Source: Trichuris trichiura (taxonomy: Eukaryota; Nematoda; Enoplea; Trichinellida; Trichuridae). Taken from it: a DNA stretch of 64,000 nt. The position numbers were made by a program, and so were the translations under genes. How positions within the stretch are numbered: position 1 is the first letter of the stretch; every line of letters begins with the position of its first letter. The notes beneath the pieces were generated by a model. The model did not search any database. It had not been told where the DNA came from and worked only from the letters and a program-made list of their open reading frames with translations. The DNA is taken from NCBI GenBank assembly GCA_037903355.1, contig JBAJFE010000025.1:372001-436000 (forward strand), read 5' to 3'. Below, piece by piece: positions 47,001 to 56,618 of the stretch.

Positions 47001-48300
47001 AACACAAGCCGAAGTTTTTTAGTGTTTCAGCCCTACGAAGAGGTGACAACGACAATAACTGAGGGCATTGCTCTAGCGGGTGGTTCACAGATGCGACAAA
47101 CGATTGTTCCTGTTGAGGAAGTTAGCGTGTTTACCTGACGTGTTGACTTCAGACGTCTTGGCAGTTTCTTTGCTTGGGAAGAGTCCACCTCACTATCTCC
47201 GACGCTATTTTGGACGATGACCATCTCTTCGAGCCATTTATCAAAATCAATCAAAGCGACCATTTTTGGAAGTAGGTCGAATGCTCTTCTGGCCCACAAT
47301 GCTTTCAACGTATACGTAAGTTTGGTGGACACAGAATGAAGAGTTGCCTTAGACTGGAGCTCAACATTAGACCCAAGAGCCCGGAATGTACTGACTGCAC
47401 CACGCACTTCGAAGAAAAACTTTTCTACTTCTTCCTTCGAGTTGCTCTTCATTGGTGCTATGTTCAGTAAGCTATGAATATGCATATCCAAAGCACGACT
47501 TGGGTCGCCGAAAAGCTGACGAAGATTGGCTAAGGCTTCTGGGTACATTTCGGGACTATGCAGACAGTTCCCGAGACTGGATCGCAGCCGAGGTGACAAC
47601 AACTGGCTCAAAATAGCAACTCTTTGTGCGTTGGACTGTACGACATCATGAACCAGAGCCTTGAAACTGCCGATGTTTCCCACTGACGAGGGTCGCCGTC
47701 GAAAGGTTCGATCTTAACGGAGGAGCCAAGTTGCTGTAGGGCGTTAAAAGGCAAATGATTGATAGCTGGCACTGGGTCCGCAGCAGACCCCCCATTGCGT
47801 GCAAGCGAGTCAATCCAGTCGTCAGCTCGGGAGGCGCTGTCTTGTGAGCACGCTTGCTTCACAGGAATCGCCTTAGGCGGAAACGCACCTTTTGCTTCCC
47901 GCAGAGAATTTGCTCATTACCAGTCAATTGATTGTGATAGTAAAGACATTGTAACTTGTGCGTCAGCATGAGAATTTAGCATACCGGAACAAGAAAATTC
48001 TATGCTGGAATGGTGTCCATTCCTGTTCGTTGTGAATTGCTCACCAGCAGGAGGGCTTCAGGTTAAACGGAGCTCATTGAACAGCGTAAATAAATGAGTC
48101 TTGATCTCCGAAACTATAGCAGACACTGTATCGATAGTGACTTCATCTGGATGCGAAACATTCGAACTAGGATCTGTTTGTCCGCTAGGAGCACGAGAGC
48201 TTGACCTGCGACGACGACCGCCGGCGGCGGCTCGACCACCGACAGGTCCTGAAGATTCCATGTGAGCTGCCGCGGCTTCAACCTCTGAACAGTCAGACAT
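46822..48300 (-). pseudogene. BEL/Pao gag with zinc knuckles
   Basis: Three minus-strand pieces. 48300-48058 is an Arg/Ser-rich N terminus. 47862-47608 contains SSVKIEPFDGDPRQWE, the start of the gag core. 47683-47033 is the helical core (LSPRLRSSLGNCLHSPEMYP, LDFDKWLEEMV-like segments). 47088-46822 carries CFACFDPFHSARFC and Cys/His spacing of zinc knuckles. Frameshifts separate the pieces; a run of nine G near 46890 marks one frame change. Confidence 0.8.
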
Positions 48301-48374
48301 ACTCGATTTAACAGACTAACGTAAATGATCTTCGGAAAGCTCAAACTGGGCCGGGAAGAAAAGGGAAGCTGGGT

Positions 48375-48392
48375 TCCAGGCTCGAGGCACCA
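48375..48392 (-). promoter_or_regulatory. primer-binding-site candidate
   Basis: On the minus strand TGGTGCCTCGAGCCTGGA starts five bases after the 5' LTR, matching the expected start TGG that pairs with a tRNA CCA end. The tRNA was not identified. Confidence 0.45.
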
Positions 48393-48397
48393 AATCT

Positions 48398-48629
48398 TGT
48401 CACGAACCAAGCCGAAACGGTGACAAGAGACGAAATACGTATGCGGATACGACGTTCACTAGAGCACACGAAAGCGACGTTCTCTGCTACGTCGACAGAC
48501 TAAGCTTAAGTCTGGCGAGTAAGTAAACGCCATGCCAAAATTAGGTAGGCGTACCGCATGGGTGACCAAAACGACAAAACTTGTGCCTCATGCTGACAGC
48601 CTCAACTCTAAATGTTTTCATTGACGACA
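48398..48629 (-). repeat. 5' LTR of the BEL/Pao element
   Basis: About 232 bp, starting TGTCACGAACCAAGCC on the plus strand and ending GACGACA. Confidence 0.85.
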
Positions 48630-48634
48630 AATAT
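48630..48634. repeat. BEL/Pao target-site duplication, right copy
   Basis: AATAT directly after the LTR end at 48629, identical to 42299-42303. Confidence 0.85.
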
Positions 48635-49456
48635 GTTCTTCAAACCGAAAAAGGCATTTACCTGAAACATGCTTGATTTCGTTTCTTTTTCCCTTCTTAA
48701 TGATTTGAAGAGGAATTTTCTTTCCGTCCAAACGAATTGCCAGAATGCAGGTGATGCGCGTACTTTCAGAACAAGTAGGAGTGCGGATTAACGAAGATCC
48801 CCTACGGTCAATTGTTGTTTGAAATCTTTGACACATAAATATTGCAGTTTCATCCATAGCAATCATGTGGGACAGTCGGTATTTAGAAAAATCGATTCTG
48901 TCAGCAAAGGACTCGAATGTAAATGAACGTTTAATAACTTCAGTATCTTCAAGCTTGAACAACGTTGTCAACTCCTTAGTGACAGTTCATGTCGCTGAAG
49001 AAAGCTATCCAGCCAGTGCTGTGACGCTTTGAATTTTTCTGTGGATATCTCTAACTGTGATGCCGTCGCAAGGGCAAATTCCTGAATATCAGACCTGCGC
49101 ACGATGAAAGCCTGTGCTCTCCTGTCAGCAATCCATTTATAAATGATGTTCTCAAGCTCGGGAAATAATGGTTGCCGACCTGATCCACATTTCCGCTTCT
49201 TTGCATTTCCCTTGTCCATCTTTTCACAGAGTTTATCGTACTGTGCTCGCCATTTTCGAACCATTCGGTGATCGAGCTTTTTCTCTTTGCAAAAAGCCGT
49301 CAGATTCTTGCCTTGAGAGTCCTCCACGATTGCTTTCTTGTACTCGACGCTATAACTCTTCCTTGTTGCAGGCATCATGCCTGAGAGTGAAAACATTATT
49401 CGCTTTCGCAAACAAAATTGCACTTCTGCACCAACCTGTCGCACACAAAAGTGCAA
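48635..49456 (-). pseudogene. pogo/Tigger-like transposase, N-terminal part
   Basis: Translation begins near MPATRKSYSVEYKKAIVEDS, a helix-turn-helix of the pogo/CENP-B type with KKLDHRMVRKWRAQYDKL. A second DNA-binding segment follows (WIADRRAQAFIVRRSDIQE, FKASQHWLDSFLQRHELSLR). A one-base frameshift near 48970 leads into TTLFKLEDTEVIKR and HMIAMDETAIFMC, which holds the first catalytic Asp. The frame ends at the retrotransposon. The rest is at 41716-42298. Confidence 0.87.
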
Positions 49457-49728
49457 AAATTATTAGGAGAATTCGTTCGGACGGATTGCGTGAAAGATCA
49501 CCACAAACGCACGTGTATCAAAGCATTTACTCGTGAACTCTAGAGCACAGTAATTTAACCATAAACAACCTATATATTTTAAAATACGATACGCCCGTCA
49601 CAGTTTCCAACGGACTTGCTAAATATGCTTTTCTGGCGCACGATCGCAATTGGGGTTTATTTTCAGGGTAGGGCTTAGACTAGCGAGCATCCTAAAAAGT
49701 TACGCTAGGGCGTTTTTTCACGTGAGGT

Positions 49729-49749
49729 CGTATTATAGGGGAAACACGG
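49729..49749 (-). repeat. right terminal inverted repeat of the pogo-like element
   Basis: CGTATTATAGGGGAAACACGG followed by TA; complement of the left terminal repeat at 41362 with two differences. Confidence 0.8.
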
Positions 49750-49751
49750 TA

Positions 49752-51529
49752 ATTCCTACTCAGTCGCATTCTCTGATCTCTCTAAGGTCGACTGCAATGG
49801 CTATAGGTCAATGGTTTATACAGTGCATAGATATTAAGCATGCATACATATAAGACGCAAATACCGCTGATAACCCAAGAGAAAAGATTTAAAAAACAAC
49901 GGCGACAAAACAGGCTACGGTAGTTGATAATGTGCAGGTTTTACCCTTCAAAAAGCTGCACAGTATGTGGGCTTAGGTAAACGTTAGCATCCCGTTAATT
50001 CACGGTTAGGAAACAGCCACCTATAACAGGAACTATTCGTATTTATTTTGTTGTTATTGGCAGTGTAAGTACTGAGCGACAGAAAGTAAACAAACAGGTT
50101 GTTAGAAGACAAAGCTGACAGAAATGGCGTACATTTACAGCACAGGCCAATACGTTCTTTCAGAGTTTTCTGTTTACAAGTTAATCTTATTCAACGAACA
50201 CGTAAATGGGTACACTTGCTTCAAGACAGGCGTTTTCTAGCCGCTAGGCGCGTTTGCTTGCGATCATTGCGCTCGGAAGAAATTTGCAACAAGTACAAAA
50301 ATGAAAACTTTATTGAGCCAAAAATCCGAAAAAAGCAAATGCGGCACAATTATCAACGGACAGTGTATAAGCTCTCTAATGGACGAGCACCAAGCAGAGA
50401 GCCCCTTCAATTGACGAACAGAACGACGAACAAGACTACAACGTTGTTTACAGATACCAGCCGTACGTAAAGTCATCTTCGTTCTCGGGCGTTAACCGTG
50501 TGCTCAACGTTGGCATCTTCAGATGTCCAATTTCCTTCATCCAAAGAAGCCATTTTGCTCAATTCAAAGAGCAGCACCAGCAGTTCTTTGGAATTCGTTT
50601 TAATGGCTCAAGTGTTACTCGTCCGGCACCGCTTTCAGTTCGGCTGCAACGACTCCAGGTCTTATAATTTATACGATCCATAGATAGATCATACACAATG
50701 ACCTAAGACCTATGCCATTGCTAGCCGATCAGCAGCGCCCGACGAGTAACTTAGAAAGCTTTGGCAAATACAGTAGGTACCGTGAAACGGTAAATAGTAT
50801 GCAGGCAGTATTTCTTCCACGTTGCACTAAAACGAAGACTGCGTGGGCGCCGACTACTGGCATCTTGCTAATCATGCCCATCGTTTGTTTTTATTTTAAA
50901 CAGTTTAATGGGTTTTCTTTGTAACGAATTTACGACGTTCAAAATCTAGTTTCGTGCGCTTGATAATCACTTTACAACGTTTTGACGCACACATTTTGGC
51001 TTTAAAATGCGTTTACGCAATGTCCAGGCTTTCGGTTCAAGTTTTAACACTTACAGCCTTTGAAGTTAGCATAAGCGTTGCTTTGTCAAAACAAATTATA
51101 TTTATTATGCTTAAAAATCCGTGCCCAATGCTACAGCAGCTTGTGAAAGCTTTTTTTACTGAAGTCTTTATATCTCACTGTATCCCGCGGGCAGCTGGCG
51201 GAAAAACAGAACAAGTTGACAAACTGTTTCAGCTGTCGGCATTGTTCTCACATTTTAGCAGGGCTTCATATGTTTTACTTTGAGCCGATAGGATCAAATG
51301 CAGCTACGAGAGCCCGAACAAAGCGACAGGGTGCTGATCATACCCGGCTGATTTAACTTCATACCTTTTACTCTTTCATGTAAAAACGAGATTAAGTTCT
51401 CAATGTTCGGCAATGAAGGTAGCCATCATTGCAATGTAAGTACTGCTAATAATGGAAAAGACGTAATGGTAGTGAATTCCTAGCTTACTGGCCGCATAGC
51501 CAAAGGCAGTTGTAGGCATTTCAAAGAAA
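49752..51529. other. no gene recognised; expected 3' part of the Pol III gene is absent
   Basis: The minus strand should continue the polymerase gene here but none of its conserved C-terminal segments are visible. Short open frames on both strands have no motif. No structured repeat was noticed. Confidence 0.45.
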
Positions 51530-52792
51530 CTAATGAGTATGATAGTCATGGGGATACTGTATGCAGCCGAGAGTAAAGCCGAGCTCTGTGAGAGGATCAA
51601 TTTCCAAATGCGTTGTAGTTCTATCACACAACGAATCAATTATTTGGAAGCGATTTGACACCGTAACTCACTTAGTTACGTCCTTCTTACGCATTGCAAT
51701 TCGTACGGTGTTCCGTTCATTGACATCCAAGTACTCAATGAAACCTGTAGTGAAAAAGTGATCAAAAACTCTTTCACCTCTTGCCACTTCATCCATATGC
51801 TTTTTTTCGATCCTTGGTTGCCCATGTTCAATTAAAACATAAGGCCTTGAAAGGGTAAAGTAGTTGAATGGGAAAATACTAAAACGCAGAATTAAAAAAT
51901 CTCGTTACTTGCAAACACGACCAGCTTCGGTGGAAAAGTAGACGCAGCGATGGGGCTCGTGCAGGAATGCGCTAACAAACTTATGAAGGCAACCATATTG
52001 ACGAAAGAAACGAATATCTTCAACAATTTCTTTTGGTCTCAGAGTGGCACCAACGACGTCACCATTCACTAGCACGTAGTAATAGCCATTTTTCAACAAC
52101 TCGTGGCTTTTAAAAAGGAGCACGTCCTCGACACCCAAATCGAACAACGTCGCCACTAGTTTCTTCGCGTCACCTTCCGATGAGATGCAAGTCGAAAGAG
52201 CAATACTACTGCCTACCTTACAAGGCTAAATGAACTTCATAGAAGCGCATAGCATAAAAACACTATCTACCTCCCCTTTCGGAGCATTGCCAGGGCAAAC
52301 CGTTTTCCAACACGAAGATTGAAAAGAACCTGAACAGTCCACTTTTCTGCTCCATTCATACTGCGAAGAAAAATTAGTAAGACTTGAAGAAGCTATTCTA
52401 ACAGTCAAACTTGAGTAGTCATTCTTCTCATCGAGTCAAATGCAGAAGCGTAGGACAAAGATGACACCACTCGCGTCACCCCGCGACGATCCAAACTGTA
52501 CCGTTGTACGGACCAATTTCCCTAAGTATGCATCGTTAAAGTGTAATAACTTGAAAATGCAACTCGGCTGAACGCTCATAATAGCAGTTTCTAATCAGAA
52601 ATGGATTTTCAGATGAAATCCACCGATTAGTCAAAAACAAAAAAAATACAGGTGTGTGGTCTTTAACGGGTTTGGTTGTCATAGAAGAGATGTACATGGA
52701 TTTTTCCCGTTTTGCATCTGCCCATAAAACGAGTCAAAAATTGAAAAAAACTTTAATGTCATTCAAGGGCATAAAAACCAAACAAAAGTCTG

Positions 52793-52830
52793 GCGAAGCT
52801 TTCAGCTCAATCTTGAGCCGTCATCAGCGC
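52793..52830 (-). ncRNA. hammerhead-ribozyme-like motif
   Basis: The minus strand reads GCG, CTGATGA, CGGCTCA...TGAGC, TGAAA, GCTT, CGC. Helix I is GCG with CGC; core and helix II are intact. Confidence 0.6.
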
Positions 52831-53157
52831 ACGCAGGAGTTGCCCTCCCGCCGAGTTTTTCCTCAGGAGTGGCCCCTCCACCTTTCCGAGTCGTGTGCGT
52901 GCCTGTCTAGTCGAACCTTGACCTGTCGAGGCTATACACACACGACTGGATCAGCTTCGGAGCAACTTCCTTACAGGCTGTCCTCGGCGGAGGCACAACG
53001 CGCAATCTAGCCTGTAAGAAAGTTGCTCCGAAGCTGATCCAGTCGTGTGTGTCTAGCCTCGACAGGTCAAGGTCCAACTAGACAGGCACGCACACGACTC
53101 GGAAAGGTGGAGGGGCCACTCCTGAGGAAAAACTCGGCGGGAGGGCAACTCCTGCGT

Positions 53158-53195
53158 GCGCTGATGACGGCTCAAGATTGAGCGGAAAGCTTCGC
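53158..53195 (+). ncRNA. hammerhead-ribozyme-like motif
   Basis: GCG (53158-53160), CTGATGA (53161-53167), helix II GCTCA with TGAGC, GAAA (53185-53188), GCTT and CGC (53193-53195). Mirror copy of 52793-52830; they differ by one base before GAAA. Confidence 0.6.
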
Positions 53196-54762
53196 CAGAC
53201 TTTTGTTTGGTTTTTATGCCCTTGAATGACATTAAAGTTTTTTTCAATTTTTGACTCGTTTTATGGGCAGATGCAAAACGGGAAAAATCCATGTACATCT
53301 CTTCTTCTAAAAACAAAAAAAAACTTTTAAAGGCTCAGTCACCTACCGTAGCAATAGCCATTGTCAAACCGGAAGTGATTGTTTTTTTAGGGATACACTC
53401 TGCAATGTCGAACTTAGTAGTTTTCTCTTCTTTTAACATGTTCTTATCAACGATTGTTGACAGCTGACAAAAATAGATAGAATTATGAAGAGATTTGTTG
53501 ACGCTGGATATTCACCTCCTTATTTAAACGTCTAAATAAATCTTCGAAAAGAACTGCGATCAGAGGACCAGCCAGTTCAAGTTGCTTGTTGCCATAAAAG
53601 TCGGGATCGTCATACGAGCACTGACCACTTTCAGCTTGAATTATTCTTTGTACCATCAAACCCACATAAACTGCCTTCCGACGCATATCACTTCGACTTG
53701 ACTTAAGCAAAACAATCCAAATATGGAACGATCAGATGAGTCTCGCACCGAAACATGACAGAAGGCAACTTTGTCTAAGAAATCCAACGCTTCCTCTTTC
53801 TTATCTACTTCACCATCATTCTTCAGCTGAATGTACTTCTTAGTGCGGGCGCCTATGTAGCGCAGCGCCTAAAGGCGACATTGATTGAAACGATGAAACG
53901 GAAAAGGTTGAAAATAATTCCTCTACACTATTTTGACTTTTGATCTTAAGATCTGCGCATTCAAAGAATGAACCGACGTATGGTTCAACGTATGCTTCTT
54001 GAGTTCCCATTAGGTAGGCAATTTCTTGATTGCACTCTATGCCCATTGCTCGAAACACTATGCAAAGTGGAATGTCCTGGAAAAAGGGAATGAAAAAAAG
54101 CCCGCCTGCTGATTTCTGTTCACCTCGGACAGCTTATTATGTCGTACATAAAACTTGCCATTTTTGTGCACAACTTTTGACTTACCTCGACCGCAATATG
54201 TCACGCTAGAAAAGGCAATTCATATTATTGAACATGGGGTGCTTCCTAACGCGATTGTCCTTCACTTTGGTAAAGGTCGACCACAGCTTGGCAGAAGAAA
54301 GGATGTGAAGTCTCTACTTACCTCAGAACTCCGCAAAATACTTCATCTGACGAATTCTGGAGAACAAACATACGGTTTCTTGACTGTTCTTCCTGGGGAA
54401 AAATCATTCTTTCCATTCCTCCAATAATGAAATAACCTCCCGGATCGAGATGGCATTCTTTCATGCTCCCCAGTTCTTCAGCCGACTTGCCGGTCAATAC
54501 ACAACGATTACTGCGCAACATTATTGGTAGTCTAAAGCGAAAAAAGTTAAATGAAATTAACTGACCGCACAACTGCTTTGCCCATAACCTTCCAATAGGT
54601 AGATCAATGCGTCGAACTACCTCGTTACCTCTCGTGTATTCAATGTCTACTACTACAGGCGCCGAATATGTTTTATTTTGCAGTCTGCATTCGTGCGGTG
54701 TAATAGAACAGTTATCTAAGCCATTATTCATGCCGGCATATCCCACACGTACATCAAGATAC

Positions 54763-55856
54763 CTGAACAAAAAACGATATTTTCTTGAGCAAATTATTGA
54801 GCAAAATAAAAGAAAGTTGGCGAGAAAGTGATACATAATATAATACAAAAATATGTCCAGTAAAAGGTAACCAGACTCAATAGAGACCATTTGTTAACTA
54901 ATATGAAATCTTTTGGATGAATTTTACGAACTATTAGCGCGTAAATGCGTCGTTTAAGCGTATACCTTTATAAAGAATGGAATGAAATATTACAGTAGGC
55001 AAACTGCATAACAACAGAATGCAACAAAGCAAACCAACTACAAGCCAATAATATTTGGCGGGTTGGTTAAACGAAAGAAAATCACATAACAACCCGAAAT
55101 TGGAATTCCTGCGATATGCCTTTATATTTTATTCATATAGGGTAAGCTATTTTTATTAAATTTTTTAAACCTCATCCCATCAACAATATCGAACGTAATT
55201 ATCAAAGAGATGTGCTACTTATAGCCTACTGCATAGTAACAGTTTAAACGTAGGGGATCGGCGAGTTGTAAAGCAAATTCCTATTTCCGCGAGATAATCA
55301 CCGACTATCGTTGGTAGTTACCTCCTTGGAAATACGAATTTCATTGTCACTTACATTCGACGTGAATAAAATGAGACATTTCAAAAGGCTGTTACAGAAA
55401 GCATATTTTCAGTAATACGCTTTTTATTGGAGAAACCTGTGGTACACTGTAACATTGACTAAATGAACATATGAAATGTTTAACGTTGTACAATAACGCG
55501 AAAAAGTAACCTGCAAAATGGAGGTTACTTTTTCGCAGCTGCGAATCGTGGACGTCGAGCAAAATTAAACCCTCTTGTTGCCAAGGAAAAGGCACTGCAT
55601 ACCTCGGGCAGTGGCAAAACATATCGTTCAATGCAACAAGGCAGTTAATGCGAAAATCTTATGTTATGAAACTAATTTACCATTACGAAAGATTAAAAAA
55701 GCGGTCTGCATTCGACGCAACGTCAAGTACAACTAAGACCTAGGGGAAGATGTACACATGATATGGTCACACTTGATTGATTCGACAAAATGCTGTACTC
55801 TTTCCAAAATTGGACTTTTAATAATAGCATTAGATTGTCACAAAGAAAAATGAACA
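54763..55856. other. no gene recognised
   Basis: The N-terminal exons of the polymerase gene would be expected here on the minus strand, but no matching sequence is recognised. Nothing else is identified. Confidence 0.4.
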
Positions 55857-56150
55857 GTTTTCTAGATCTTCTACGGCTTTTCCCGTTCTCATCTGCTTTG
55901 GTATCTGTAATTCAAACGAAACAAATGCTCTACCAGCGGGTAGGTGAGCTCCAACGCTCTAGTTCCGAAAGCTCTGAAAAATAAAGTTGAGTGTATTGGT
56001 CCTGTTCATTTTTTTCCTAATAATCGCTCATCCACCCGCTGGTAGAGCAATTGTTTCGTTTGAATTACAGATACCAAGCAGATAAGAACGGGAAAAGCCG
56101 TAAAGGATCTAGAAAACTATGAAACATCATCCTGTTACGAAGCATCTAAT
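55857..56150. mobile_element. B-family hairpin element, copy 2
   Basis: Arms start GTTTTCTAGATCTTCTACGG and end GGATCTAGAAAAC, followed by the one-sided tail TATGAAACATCATCCTGTTA and ACGAAGCATC, as at 7.1 kb. The centre keeps only the 3' half of a hammerhead-like motif (GTTCCGAAAGCTCTG, near 55960-55975). Target duplication not identified. Confidence 0.75.
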
Positions 56151-56313
56151 TTTTAAGAATGAAAAGTAAAAGTTGAATTTTCCTAATGAATTTAAAATAG
56201 AGCAGTTTGGCAACAATTGAATGCACACGACGTTGATAAATCTCTGGATTCACTATGAAACAGAGGAGACGTGTTAGCTAATCGGTGTCACGATTTCACT
56301 CTTTCTTTATTTC

Positions 56314-56355
56314 ACCGCTGAAGACGGGTGACGGAGACAAGCCGAAAGCTTCGGT
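56314..56355 (+). ncRNA. hammerhead-ribozyme-like motif, solitary
   Basis: Helix I ACCG (56314-56317) pairs with CGGT (56352-56355); CTGAAGA, GAAA and GCTT are intact, while helix II (GGGT...AGCC) is weak with a long loop. No second arm is seen around it. Confidence 0.55.
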
Positions 56356-56499
56356 TCAGCTTCTTTTAAATTGAAGAGTGAGTAGGGATCTTTTGATTCA
56401 CGGGTTTGGCTTGTTTGATGTATCTGTAAGTAAACTTCAAAGTGCCCTACCAACGGATGGATGAGCAAATTGTTAGAGAAAATACAGAACACTTTGGAT

Positions 56500-56540
56500 A
56501 CCGTACGTTTCGGAACTGCTCTTGTTCCGTCGTCAGCAGT
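56500..56540 (-). ncRNA. hammerhead-ribozyme-like motif (A family)
   Basis: On the minus strand ACTG, CTGACGA, GGAAC...GTTCC, GAAA, CGTA, CGGT are all intact. Confidence 0.65.
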
Positions 56541-56577
56541 GTGAGGGAGTTATTGAACAGGACCAATACTCGCTCAC

Positions 56578-56618
56578 ACTGCTGACGACGGAATAAGAGC
56601 AGTTCCGAAACGTACGGT
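56578..56618 (+). ncRNA. hammerhead-ribozyme-like motif (A family)
   Basis: ACTG (56578-56581), CTGACGA (56582-56588), GGAAT with GTTCC (one G-U), GAAA (56607-56610), CGTA and CGGT (56615-56618). Inverted partner of 56500-56540. Confidence 0.65.

Larger units (their letters stand above)
42304..48629 (-). mobile_element. BEL/Pao LTR retrotransposon
   Basis: A 6.3-kb element in minus orientation with LTRs at 42304-42541 and 48398-48629, each starting TGT and ending ACA, and a 5-bp AATAT duplication as expected of BEL/Pao. Gag, aspartic protease, reverse transcriptase, RNase H and integrase follow in that order on the minus strand, all broken by stops and frameshifts. The LTRs differ at many positions, so the insertion is old. 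A hairpin element (44342-44600) sits between RNase H and integrase. Confidence 0.9.
41360..49751 (-). mobile_element. pogo/Tigger-like DNA transposon, interrupted
   Basis: Terminal inverted repeats begin CCGTGTTTCCCCTAT (from 41362) and end with the complement ATAGGGGAAACACGG (to 49749), flanked on both sides by TA, the pogo/Tc1 target. A minus-strand transposase lies inside in two parts (48635-49456 and 41716-42298). Removing the 6.3-kb BEL/Pao insertion leaves about 2.1 kb, a normal size for this superfamily. Stops and frameshifts make it inactive. Confidence 0.85.
52633..53322. mobile_element. 660-bp palindromic element in a POLR3B intron, 14-bp TSD
   Basis: AAAAACAAAAAAAA at 52633-52646 and 53309-53322 flanks the element (52647-53308). 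Arms of about 300 bp (52683-52990 and 53010-53306) are reverse complements with few differences, so both strands show the same long open frame (EEMYMDFSRFASAHKTSQKL), which is a by-product of the palindrome. Each arm carries a hammerhead-like motif. About 36 unpaired bases at the left end echo the other hairpin elements. The A-rich duplication is less decisive than the others. Confidence 0.85.
51530..54762 (-). pseudogene. POLR3B: truncated RNA polymerase III second-largest subunit gene
   Basis: Twelve minus-strand exons (54762-54589, 54531-54322, 54205-54124, 54076-53927, 53868-53749, 53701-53516, 53463-53347, 52521-52411, 52360-52271, 52225-51909, 51845-51672, 51620-51530) join with consistent phases into about 606 codons, roughly residues 80-700 of a ~1,130-residue subunit. 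RPC2-specific segments are SITPHECRLQNKTYSAP, VVDIEYTRGNEV, RCVLTGKSAEEL, HLDPGGYFIIGG, FRAMGIECNQEIA, DFYGNKQLELAG, GNWSVQRYSLDRRGVTRV and GFIEYLDVNERN. The N-terminal exons are not found and reading ends at TAG (51530), just where PHHNQSPRN-like sequence is expected. A TGA follows in the same frame and the catalytic and clamp parts are missing. The near-invariant CPSDTPEGE appears as CPGNAPKGE. Intact splicing argues for a recent partial duplicate; a functional shortened gene is unlikely. Confidence 0.8.

Noticed and set aside
48372..48397. A tRNA gene at the BEL/Pao primer-binding site
   Set aside because: Only the 3'-end-like complement is present; T-arm spacing does not fit and no cloverleaf surrounds it.
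52654..53316. Two genes encoding the same ~90-residue protein in opposite orientations
   Set aside because: The frames are mirror products of a palindromic element; they cross the ribozyme motif and have no start context or known domain.
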